A DNA stretch of 64,000 bases from Lycium barbarum. Taxonomy: Eukaryota > Streptophyta > Magnoliopsida > Solanales > Solanaceae. Positions within the stretch are counted from its first letter, which is position 1. Every line of letters begins with the position of its first letter. The notes under the pieces were generated by a model. The model did no database searches. It saw only the letters and a program-made list of their open reading frames with translations, and was not told the origin of the DNA. Below, in pieces: positions 23,963 through 33,727 of the stretch. The translations under genes and the position numbers were made by a program. The stretch lies in assembly GCF_019175385.1 (NCBI RefSeq), contig NC_083344.1, forward strand, positions 7,540,965-7,604,964. Direction: 5' to 3'.

Positions 23963-25460
23963 TACATAAAAAGGTCCAACTTCATTGACAGCTACACCAA
24001 ACCCTTGGGGGCACAAGTGGTTACTTACATAAAAAGGTCCAAATTCCACAATGTATCAAAATCATTCCAAATTCCTCATTCATTCCATGAGTTGTGATTC
24101 ATTGCATCTACATGTACGTTTTAGACTAATGCACGAAGACAAGTAACATCTATTTTAGCTGAAGTCCGCTATAGTATTCAGAGTCCAGAGATTCTTCATA
24201 GTTACATTATTTTTACGTTTGGCATCAACCCTCCTCCTTTATCCGGGCTTGGGACCGGCTACGCTTTGCAAAGCTCACATAGGCGGAGTTTCAAAGCGAT
24301 ACAAGTTGGGTAAACTATATTCCACTTCAAATTTTGAACACAAACAAACAATATTAAGAAGAGAAAGTACTGAAGAAGGTGCTATACAGCATCTTACAAT
24401 CAGCTGAATTTTACCTACTCACTGCTGCTTCATTGAAGTAGCTTAAAGAAAGGAATAGTACAAGACAAACACATTCACACAGTCCATAGATAGACATATA
24501 CATATACAACACACGGAGGAAACGCCACGCATTCACAATACAAAGCTTCAAGCTCAAGCAACATTGCAAAGAAGTTACTAGCGGTATCATGAAATTGTGA
24601 ACCAAAGTCATGCACAAAAGCTCAAAATTTAATCCCACATGATTTCAGTCACACCGTTGATGGTCGAAAATACACATATATGTACGAAGATGACGGAAAA
24701 TTGATTAACTCAGCTAGGCCAAATAAGATATTCAGTTAATTGGTCCTCCCAAAGAATATTGCATCATGTTCATTACATAAGGGAAACAGGGCAGCAGATT
24801 ATCTAGGTATATCGGAAAACCTAAAGCCGCCTTAGAGAAAAATGTAAGCACATGAAATGTTTGTAAATTGTTACTGAACTTTAAGAAAGCACAAACACTT
24901 AGGAACCACAAAGTTGGCCAATGATATATGGTACATTGAATCATTATGTGATAGAAAGAAATATGGCTGTAAAGTGGGAGAAGAGGGATAATACTTTATA
25001 TACCCATGTTAGGGAAGCTGACAAGTTCCTACTTTAGTATTGAGTCTTTGATCATTCCTGAAAACAGATGTCTAATACTAAAACTGATACAAAGGGTTAA
25101 CACTTATCATTAAAAGGATAGGTTGAGGTCGTACAAACAATTTGCTGCTGTTGGGTGAAATTATTTCAGGAAAACATCCACACCAATGCTTTACAAGAAT
25201 AGCTGCCATTTTGCAGTCTAAATCAAATTGTCACAATGTCACCAGAGTATTTTTTATCAGGACAAAAACTTTTTCCTTATTTGAGAAGAGATCAATAAGA
25301 CAAATACATGTAATCAGGTACGCCGTTTAATATTTGTAACAATCTTCTGAGGTAAAAGCATGAGCCAGAAAATTACCAATGCAAGAACTTCATTTGTACA
25401 TGTTGATCAGACATTCAGAAAAGAACTGCTTTTTCCCCCTATCACCAACACTTACTGCTG
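23963..25460. other. Intergenic, no gene recognised
   Basis: A short tandem duplication (about 23940-24040) follows the SINE. At 24219-24300 the motif TTTATCCGGGCTTGGGACCG then ACATAGGCGGAGTT looks like a dispersed nightshade repeat, but I could not classify it. The rest is AT-rich without coding signal. Confidence 0.4.
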
Positions 25461-25787
25461 TTTATGAAATTTTTGTCCCTATAAATCTACCAAGTCTAAA
25501 CAAGTAATAGAAAGCCTAAATGATCTAACGGGAATTCCTACTTTGCATTCCACCAAGTGAGATTTCTGATGGACAAATCAGTAACTAACCCTGTACAAAC
25601 AATTAACTATTAGCATACAAAAAGTTCACACAAACAGTAGAGTCACAACTTATATATAGAACCAAGAATCTAACCTCTTTTTCTTGTCTGTAATTATTTC
25701 TCACTAGGAGCAACATGATGATAAGCACCAAATTTATTTCCAGACAAGTCCTCCTGTTGCGCCATATTATACTGATGATGAAACCCA
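25461..25787 (-). repeat. Tandem duplicate of the LUX 3' coding end and 3' UTR
   Basis: This segment matches 25891-26372 (430 bp away) along its length: for example TGTCCCTATAAATCTACCAA, TTTGCATTCCACCAAGTGAG, TAACTATTAGCATACAAAAA and AACCTCTTTTTCTTGTCT in both. The right part (25694-25786, minus) is a copy of the LUX C-terminus reading GFHHQYNMAQQEDLSGNKFG then AYHHVAPSEK and a stop. The real gene reads [20 protein letters not shown] then GPYHGDK. It has no start of its own and is probably not expressed separately. Confidence 0.8.
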
Positions 25788-26095
25788 AATTTATTTCAAG
25801 ATAAGTGCCATCATGTATTATGTTTTAACATCCTTTCTGAATAAGAAGCTACAATCAGATATGACCTGGCTCTAAGAAACTTAGAGCAATTTATGAACTT
25901 TTTGTCCCTATAAATCTACCAAATCTAAACAATTTTAAAAAAAAAAGACCTAAATGATCTAACTTGACTTCCTACTTTGCATTCCACCAAGTGAGATTTC
26001 TGACGAACAAATCCAGTAACCAACCCTGTACAAATAATTAACTATTAGCATACAAAAAAAAATTCACAAACACTAGAGTTGCAAATAGTCTACTC

Positions 26096-26254
26096 CCTCC
26101 GTCTTAATTTATTTGTCTTACTTTCCTTTTTATTCCGTTCATATGCGGTCTTTCCTTTTTCGGCAACTCTTTAAGACATGTTTAAGACCAGTCTTTTTTA
26201 CTTTCTTAAACTCCATGCTAATTAAAATCCAGACAAACAAATCGAAACGGAGGG
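26096..26254. mobile_element. Stowaway MITE in LUX 3' flank
   Basis: Ends CTCCCTCCGTCTTAATTTAT and ACAAATCGAAACGGAGGGG, with a TA on the left. It interrupts the 3' UTR copy next to LUX and is absent from the duplicate at 25461-25787, so it inserted after the duplication or was missing from the copied segment. Confidence 0.75.
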
Positions 26255-26301
26255 GAAATATATAGAACCAAGAATCCAACCTCTTTTTCTTGTCTCTGTA
26301 A

Positions 26302-27102
26302 CTATTTGTCACCATGATAAGGACCAAATTTATTTCCAGACCAGTCACGCTGTTGCGCTATATTATACGGATGACCATGAAATCCATGTCCTGACATTCC
26401 CATCATAGGCATTGGCATCATCATAGGCATTGGCATAGGTATACCCATATTATGACCATTATTATTACCACTACCACTATTATTACCCTGGTGTTGTAAA
26501 CTCTGAGGCACGGGCGTAGACGCAAACAAATGATCAGAACTTGAAGGTCCTTCATTAGATAACCCTTGCATTCTCTTTAAATACAACCTATATTTCTGTA
26601 AATGACTTGCTACATTTTCTCTTGTTAATCCTTCAACATTCATAAGTTGCATAATTGTTTTAGGTACAGCATTTTTAATACCTAAATGTGCTACCACATC
26701 GACAAATCTCTTATGTAGTTGTGGGGTCCATACTAATCTCGGCCTCTTTATACCCTTATTACTAAACACATTATTATTATTATCATCCTCAGTTACCGCT
26801 TCCTCAATCCTACGTGTCTTTCTCGAATCCGTTAGATCCGCTTCTTCTTCTTCTTCTTCTTCTTCTTCTACTCTATCCTTCTCCGATATAATTTGGAGAG
26901 AGGAAAACGTATTTTCCGAAGCGCGATTAACGTCCATCATTGTTTTTGACGGTTCAGATGTGATTCTAAAAGCTGATGCCAGTTGCCGTGGAATTAACGA
27001 CGTAGATAACGGCGTTAAATCATCCAAACTTGGAAGTCCCTCTTCCCATTCAACAACACGGTTATTATCATTATCATCGGTAATTTTCACTTCTTCACCC
27101 AT
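26302..27102 (-). CDS. LUX ARRHYTHMO / PCL1-type GARP transcription factor
   Basis: A nuclear DNA-binding subunit of the circadian evening complex (with ELF3 and ELF4 in Arabidopsis), which represses clock and growth genes in the evening. One exon, 266 aa, somewhat shorter than the Arabidopsis protein because of a short C-terminal tail. The N-terminus [10 protein letters not shown], the block [22 protein letters not shown] (aa 19-45) and [13 protein letters not shown] (aa 57-69) point to LUX rather than its GARP relatives. The Myb-like domain spans about aa 119-177: [39 protein letters not shown] and [13 protein letters not shown]. An acidic Glu run lies at aa 79-87 (GAA/GAG repeat), and a Met/Pro-rich tract ([14 protein letters not shown]) is near the end. 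An Evening Element lies 282 bp upstream and a GA repeat about 100 bp upstream. A partial 3' duplicate lies downstream. Confidence 0.93.
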   Translation of the reverse strand: MGEEVKITDDNDNNRVVEWEEGLPSLDDLTPLSTSLIPRQLASAFRITSEPSKTMMDVNRASENTFSSLQIISEKDRVEEEEEEEEEADLTDSRKTRRIEEAVTEDDNNNNVFSNKGIKRPRLVWTPQLHKRFVDVVAHLGIKNAVPKTIMQLMNVEGLTRENVASHLQKYRLYLKRMQGLSNEGPSSSDHLFASTPVPQSLQHQGNNSGSGNNNGHNMGIPMPMPMMMPMPMMGMSGHGFHGHPYNIAQQRDWSGNKFGPYHGDK

Positions 27103-27199
27103 AGTAAAAAAAAAAAAAAAAAAATCTTACAATTTTTTTTTCTCTCTTTTGTTGTTATAATTTTTTCGAATATTGCGTGATATGAGTAGAGGATTGGAT

Positions 27200-27219
27200 G
27201 AGAGAGAGAGAGAGAGAGG
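27200..27219. repeat. GA microsatellite in LUX 5' region
   Basis: A run of about nine AG units ending GGA, roughly 100 bp upstream of the LUX start codon, probably in the 5' UTR. Confidence 0.7.
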
Positions 27220-27383
27220 ATTTTCCGGTAAATTTACACCGGCGAGAAGGCAGGGGTGTAAGGAGGGGTGGTGGGGGTATGTGGCGGTGGAAAAATGGGA
27301 ATATAATAAAGATAGGTTGGAAAAAGTGAGAGAAAAAGTGCAAGATGTGATTCCAAATTTTGTCCAGCGTGGATGACTTAGCT

Positions 27384-27392
27384 AGATATTTT
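27384..27392 (-). promoter_or_regulatory. Evening Element upstream of LUX
   Basis: On the gene's strand the sequence is AAAATATCT, a perfect 9-bp Evening Element, 282 bp before the LUX ATG. In Arabidopsis this motif is bound by the morning factors CCA1 and LHY and by RVE8, and LUX is an evening-phased target. Position and exact match support function; a 9-mer match in AT-rich DNA could also be chance. Confidence 0.6.
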
Positions 27393-27454
27393 TTGATCTC
27401 CTTACACTCTGTTTGGATGTCGTTACCTATGCTTTCATAATGTACAATAGTATG

Positions 27455-28708
27455 CAGAGGCAGATTCAGGATTTAAGCGCAACGGGGACATCATTGTCTT
27501 TAGTACGTCAATTACTAATGAGTAGGTTAGGCGTGCGACTCTTAAAAAATTTAATAATTATGATAGCAAAGTAGAAACTTCAATATTATCAAATATCATT
27601 AATTTGGTATTAATATAACAAAAGTATATCATGAACTCATACTTGAACTCGGCGTGTTTTCATTTTTTGAAAACGGTTAATAATAGCAGCATTGCTTACA
27701 GTTGCAAATACTTTCTTCTCAAAGTAACAAACTAAACAATTATTTAAAAATACATCACTACTAGTACTACATAATTCATATTTGGTGTACTTAATAAATG
27801 AGAACGTTTTTTCAACTGTTGCAATCGCGACAGGTAAAATCAAATTCAACTTCACAAGTAAATAAACAAGTGAATAAGTCTCCACAAAATTTGCATCAAC
27901 CACCACTTTTGCTACATCAATAATTTAAAGACTTAAGTTAATTGTACATTTGTACTTGTTATATAAATGATGAATATTATATACTTGTCACTTTCTCTTA
28001 TATAAATGATGAATATTATATACTTGCCACTTTCTTAATTAAAAAAATCCAAATTTAATTATATGATGAGATTATAGGGATATAGTTAAATAATAAGTAA
28101 CTTATGTTAGTCATTGAAAAAGAAGAGAAAGCTTTATGGTGAGAGAAGTCCAATTGTTGGCTCGAATTCGATTATCGGAGAAGTTGATGAATATCGACAA
28201 CAGATTCGATTATGAGTGACGTTCTCTTAGAGATTTGTGAGAAACTTGATAATGGAAGAATGGTTTGAGTCTTTGAGAAAGGGGAGAGCCGAAAGAGGGG
28301 GTTTTTCTTTTATTACGTTGGGAAAAAGAAGTGGGAAGTCAGAAAGTTTTTTGGAATTTGGGACTTTTAGGGAAGGAACTTAATGAAACAGTAAAGTGGG
28401 AGGGGGACTAAACAATAAAAAAGGTAAAAAAAAAAATATAGATTATGTGACTAATTTGTAAAGACCCAAATTTATACAATTGGACTCCACAAAATAAAAC
28501 AAAATTTGTAGCAGCTGAGGCTTCAACTTGGGTCGCGAGCACCACCTTAGAAGCACAGTGACCAACTGAACTACTTTAGCAATTATGTTTGGGCGGTCCT
28601 TCTAAAATATTTCATAGTTTTTCAAGGGATATAAATATGTACATAGGGTTTTTTTCGAAGTTACCGGGCACACGTGCCCCCCCACCCTTCAAGGTGGGTC
28701 CGTCGCTG
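27455..28708. mobile_element. hAT element with transposase relic
   Basis: Ends CAGAGGCAGATTCAGGATTT and GGTGGGTCCGTCGCTG (inverse CAGCGACGGACCCACC), flanked by a perfect 8-bp duplication ATAGTATG (27447-27454 and 28709-28716). 1254 bp. The same end family occurs intact at 48922-49105. The interior holds a hAT dimerisation-domain relic. Confidence 0.85.
27637..27906 (-). pseudogene. hAT transposase C-terminal (dimerisation) relic
   Basis: An 89-residue open frame containing YLLVKLNLILPVAIATVEKT and FSFIKYTKYEL, then LNNCLVCYFEKKVF and AAIINRFQKMKTRR. This is the hAT C-terminal dimerisation region of zinc-finger transposase-like proteins (Val-Glu-x-x-Phe-Ser core). The rest of the transposase is missing, so the piece is dead but shows the element's origin. 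Confidence 0.75.
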
Positions 28709-28729
28709 ATAGTATGGTATTGTATTGTA

Positions 28730-28965
28730 CTTCCTCTGTTCCAATTTCTGTGATATAGTTTGATTAGGCACGAAATTTAAGAAAGAAAGGAAGATTTTTA
28801 AAACTTGTGGTCTAAAACAAGCCATAAATATTTTGTGGCTGTAAATCATTTCATTAAGGCTAAAATGAAAAAATTTACGTTAAATTATTTCTATATAGAA
28901 ATGCATCATTATTTTTTAGACAGACTAAAAAGGAAAATGTATCGCCTAAATTGGGACAAAGGGAG
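28730..28965. mobile_element. Stowaway MITE
   Basis: Ends CTTCCTCTGTTCCAATTTCT and CTAAATTGGGACAAAGGGAG with TA on both sides. 236 bp. Confidence 0.8.
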
Positions 28966-29264
28966 TATTAATTAATACAATACTTGGATAGAGTGTATCG
29001 TTTGTTGTATTTTAATAACATCTTTATGTTTGGTTTGATTGTATGATATTGTTTAGTAATTTGTAAATGAAATAAGTAACCACGCAAAAACTATCAAATA
29101 TGTGGTTACAAAAATTAAGTTGTTTCAGGATTATATAACAACAGAACTATAATGGGTTTACAACACCATACAATATAATTTTAAGAACAATGAAAATAAA
29201 TATGGTATCAAGGAAAACAATACAATAATGAACCACAGGAAACAACCATCCAAACAGGGGGTTA

Positions 29265-29486
29265 GGGACTGTTTGGTTGGTGGCATAAGAATAATAATTC
29301 CGGGATAAGATATGGGATTATTTTACTCCGCATTTGATTCTAGGTATTAGTTAGTCTCGAGACTAGTTTATCCCACCATTTGCATTAAAATGATAAGATT
29401 ACTATCATGTAAAAGTGGAATAAATAATCTCATGGTATCCCAACCCTTGAAATATCCTTATTTATGCCCACATACCAAACGATCCC
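29265..29486. mobile_element. Tourist-like MITE
   Basis: Ends GGGACTGTTTGGTTGGTGGC and CACATACCAAACGATCCC, flanked by TTA (29262-29264 and 29487-29489). 222 bp. Confidence 0.85.
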
Positions 29487-29694
29487 TTAGAATTTCGAAT
29501 CTTACTATATAAATATCTACATCTCTTTCTCACTTTTCTACTCTCATGAGATAGCCCAATTGGAATGTGACGTGTGTCCATTTATTTAGATTTTTGTCCT
29601 TTTCCTTCAGTACTTTTTGCATGAATTAGTAATTGTCCTAAGTATACAATCTTATCTTATGATTAACCTGTATTAGTTTTTTCTGAGGATAGTA

Positions 29695-29897
29695 CTCCCT
29701 GAAATATTTCTTATGGTTCAATTCAGGAAATATAGTTTAATTAAACATAAAGTTTAAAAAGTAAAGATAAAATTTTGAAACTTTTGATCTTAAAATGTTA
29801 TGATATTTTGTGATGGTAAAAAATGATATTAAGGTATAATTAAAAATTTAAAGGTTAAGTTACTTACAAGAAAGTGTTATTCCTTTTTGGAACGGAG
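29695..29897. mobile_element. Stowaway-like MITE, diverged
   Basis: Left CTCCCTGAAATATTTCTTAT, right CCTTTTTGGAACGGAG, TA on both sides. The ends are less well matched than in the other copies. Confidence 0.5.
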
Positions 29898-31093
29898 TAA
29901 TAAAGAATAATATCACGTAAAATGAAGAATGGATTGTTTTGAAAAAAATGTACTTTTGTATTGTTCAAAATCAAACAGTAATTGATAATCTAAGCAGAGA
30001 AAAGTATTATTGGTTTATTGGTATCGATTTATCGAATTAATGATTCGAGATCAGTTTAGAATTATATGATTAACCGATTATTAATACGGCGAACAAATTA
30101 TCTAACTCCTGTATTGATTTAACAAATAATTCCGGTAGGTTCTACTCAATTTACATTTATATAAAGTAGAGAATGAAAACTTTGAGGTAATATCTCTTGG
30201 GTTTAATTCTTTTATACCTGACGAGTTTAATGAATTCTTGCAAAATAGTTACTGGTAGCAATGAATTTTCAGAGTAAATAGATAATCTAATTGTAAAATA
30301 ATGTACCTTATATAATTAAATTATTGAAAGCTTGCTTGGTTTTATACTTTTTAGTGTATACAACTTTTAAATCTACCTCTATTAGCAGACGGAGTAGAAA
30401 AATATAAAAAGGATAGTGATATCTGGCTTCGATTACAAGTATTCGACTTTAACCCATAACCAATAAAATTGAAATCAAACTAAATGATATTTTATCAGTT
30501 TAGTTAGCGGTTTGACACATTAAAAAATTGCGATAATCGATAAATATAGCTATCGAATTGAATCGCTTGATAAACACCCTAATGTATTTATTCTAAAGTA
30601 TTTACATTTAAAGATATATAAAATTCATTAACTACTTTGTTTCAAATTCATTTTGCCCCTCTAATTATCACAATGTTAATTAAATGAAACGTCTAAGAAG
30701 AGATATAAAATACTCTAAACAATAAAAGTCTCACCAATCTTTTAACAAAGTTTGAAGAAGCAATAAAAGGTGATCAAATCAAACAACCCTGCTGATTAAT
30801 ATTATTAGATAATTTTGTAATAAGTGCGCCAAAACCTTAAACACGAATAAATAAACACTCTTACTTGAAAATCATTAAATATTTTTCTTATAGTTTGTGC
30901 AAACATCTTAAAACATGCATAATAGATCTAAATTCGAAAAAACAAGAAACATTTTACAAGATAAGTTGTTCTCAACCCCAACGACTTAACTTTGATTCCT
31001 CACTTACACCAACGTGAGTCAAATTCGTGGACCATAGGTTAAAAGTTAAATATGTCAACACTAGAATACTATTATTCTCTTAAACATTGAAAT
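29898..31093. other. Intergenic, nothing recognised
   Basis: AT-rich. No coding signal, and no clear repeat edges apart from scattered ATCGATTTATCGAAT-type short palindromes around 30020-30060. Confidence 0.4.
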
Positions 31094-31390
31094 ATGTTAT
31101 TTTATCGTAGATGCATCGGAAATAGTTTTATCATTAATAAACACCAAGAATGCATCAAAGAAATGTACAAAGATGTGTGTGATATCCTGTTCGAGTCATC
31201 CCATTATCTACCACCAAGTTTGACCAATTATTCTCTAAGCAACGCATTTATGAATTATGAAAAAGTACCAAAGTTTCGATTTAGAGTAAATTTCCCTTCA
31301 CCTCTAATCTTACAACTACTTCTGCTATCCTTTGCTTCCAAGGACTGATTAGTCATGTTTCATTCGAAGGTCATCGATGAAAGCTAGGTA
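31094..31390. repeat. Segmental repeat, copy 1
   Basis: This matches 32156-32625 in direct orientation, for example GAGTCATCCCATTATCTACC, AAGTTTGACCAATTAT, ATTATGAAAAAGTACCAAAG and AATTTCCCTTCACCTCTAAT. The open frame across it (31094-31348) is not conserved in copy 2, so it is not taken as a gene. Confidence 0.65.
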
Positions 31391-32155
31391 GTGAATATTT
31401 TAATAAATTCCTCAAAAAAATATGTTACCCATAATATGTGAAAATATATATGCAATTTTAAAAAGTCATTCGATCTAAATGCTACATGAATAACGTATGC
31501 CAAATAATGGAAAAGGAATGACCTGAATATAGAAGATCATAACATCACGATTCACGGGGGTTCGGCAGATTGGATACTGAGATAATACTTGTATGAAACT
31601 TTCTTTAGTATCTCCTACTCAAACATTCCTCATAATGGGCTCATTGCACTTCTTTTCTTACAGTATAACTAAATTAGGCCACTTAAGCTGGACTAGGTCA
31701 TTCAACTCTGAAATTGTTCGTGGGACAATTTCATACAAGGGAACTCATGGGGATTGGTGGGTCTGTGGATTGAGAAACCAAAAAACTCGTCACAAGAACA
31801 AGAGAGAAAACCCCCTCACGTAGGAGAGAAAAATCCCTAGGGAATTAATCAAGATGTATATAGTACTATTAGCTAGCACATGCTAGAGTAGAGGCAATTA
31901 TTTTTGCGGTTATTTGGTTTCAGATCACTAAAATTATTTTGAATGTCTATAATTTCAACTAGACACGTCTTGTCAATTTAGACTCTTACGCTAACTCCAA
32001 AAAAGATGAAAAAACATTTTGTTTCAAAGTACGAAATAATACAAATTGTACTGTAAACCTAAAGGCGATTGACTATTTGTTCTTTCTCTTCTGGCTTTCT
32101 TAGGTTGGAAGTTAAATATACTATCATCCTTTTGAGCATTAAAATATATTTTCTT

Positions 32156-32625
32156 ATCATACTTCATAAAAAAAAAAATCATTAATAATACCATACCATC
32201 CGTGTAGTAGAAAAATGTACAAAAAATGCGTGATACACTGCTTGAGTCATCCCATGTCTACCAACAAGTTTGACCAATTATACTTTAACCACAGCATGCA
32301 AGAAATATGAAAAAGTACCAAAAAAGTTTGATTTCGAGAGAATTTCCCTTCACCTCTAATCTTACAACAATTACTACTACGGCTATGCTTTGGAGCCTGT
32401 TTTGATGGACTTATAACTTATAAGCTAAAAGTCATAAATAAGGGACTAATTTTTGTTATTTTGACTTAAAACAAGTTCTTAAAAATATTTTTTTTGTCTT
32501 ACCCAAACATTATAAAAGTGTTTAAAAGCACCTAAAATAAACTAATCCAAACAGGCTCTTAATTCCAAGGAGGACCGACTGTTAACATTTCATTTGACTA
32601 ATAGTCAAAGACGAAAGCTAAATAC
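32156..32625. repeat. Segmental repeat, copy 2, split by a MITE
   Basis: The direct counterpart of 31094-31390, about 1.06 kb away. It is interrupted by the MITE at 32393-32558, after which the similarity resumes (TTCCAAGGA..GACTAAT..GAAAGCTA). Confidence 0.65.
32393..32558. mobile_element. Short TIR MITE (Tourist-like)
   Basis: Ends GAGCCTGTTTTGATGGACTT and CTAATCCAAACAGGCTC; flanks TTG and TTA. 166 bp. Its absence from the duplicate copy at 31.3 kb confirms insertion. Confidence 0.65.
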
Positions 32626-33045
32626 TCCTACACTGTTCATAAAATATGAAAAAATTGACATAATTTCAAAAAGTGGTAGAAAATCATAGCATGGGCAATT
32701 CAAAAGATTTAAATTTGAGACTGACTTGTATAAATCTTAACTGTCGGTGCTATTTAAACCTTTATCTTTCTAATATCATAAAAATTAGCATTTTCTGCTG
32801 GCATATAATTATCTAACAAGACTAGGTGAATTCGAGTGCACATTGTACCTAAAATAAACATAATTGTGACATGACCAAATCTTTTTCCTAAAAAACCTGA
32901 CATGATTAAAACTCAGATTGTGAGATTGATAACCAACTTGTAGTTTAAATCAATCGACCATGTAGTGCACCAATTAGTCACTTTAGTTGTATCCACTGCA
33001 ACCAAATACCACAACCACAAGAATACACATCCTACTTCACTATCA

Positions 33046-33216
33046 CGAGGTTCATGGCGGTATGCATAGAATCCTTCCATCCTTACCAGAGTTCTCGGGT
33101 TCAAATCCGAGGTACGGAAAGAATTCCTATTAGCGCTCCTTAAATGGAGCTTACGCGGCGCAAATCTAGATTAGTCATGACCAGAATGCGGGTATCGAAC
33201 ACCAAGTGGGAACCCC
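33046..33216 (+). mobile_element. tRNA-derived SINE
   Basis: A B-box-like GGTTCAAATCC lies at 33098-33108, preceded by an A-box-like TGGCGGTATGCATAG. The body has GGAGCTTACGCGGCGCAAAT, ATTAGTC and GAATGCGGGTATCGAACACC, a layout typical of Solanaceae SINEs. The target duplication was not resolved, so the edges are approximate. Confidence 0.6.
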
Positions 33217-33727
33217 AAAAAGAACTAATACATCCTACATCACTAGATGGACCAACACAAGCAAATACAATTGCAGACATAAGAGCATTAAATTTTTCAT
33301 AAAATGGTAGTAAACTAAGAATCTGAGAGAAAGGAAATATACTTGGCCATAAAAGAAAATTTGTCAAATACCATACATAAAATTTCCTCACCTAAACATC
33401 AACTCTCCACAAAGGCAACATTTGTACAGTCGCGTCGATATAAACTACCTCGCCTTTTTATCTTTCTTTTTACACCCTTTTGGAAACTCGACTTCCCTCT
33501 GCACAGCCATCTCGAATATTTGACATCTGAGCTTCAGCATACCTGATTTTTATGTTTTTAACTACACAATTTACAGTTCCTCTAGTACATGCAACAACTT
33601 TATTTGCAAATATACCCCATACCTTAGAAGACATATATGGAGCCAAAACACTAGATGTGGAAGAAAAGGAAGATAGGTAGCTCAAACTAGCCTCAGTTAG
33701 CTGTACAACTTTCTTTTTCCTACAAGA

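Larger units (their letters stand above)
27411..29257. mobile_element. TIR element in the LUX upstream region, with nested insertions
   Basis: The left end CTGTTTGGATGTCGTTACC and right end GGAAACAACCATCCAAACAG form an inverted repeat similar to the element at 37632-38067. The interior is interrupted by the hAT element 27455-28708 and the Stowaway 28730-28965. No clear target duplication; edges approximate. Confidence 0.5.

Noticed and set aside
24219..24407. 62-codon frame starting MASTLLLYPGLGP
   Set aside because: It lies on a repeat-like motif (TTTATCCGGGCTTGGGACCG) that I think is dispersed; no sign of a gene.
31094..31348. 84-codon plus-strand frame
   Set aside because: The frame is not preserved in the direct duplicate at 32.2 kb, so there is no evidence of selection on a protein.
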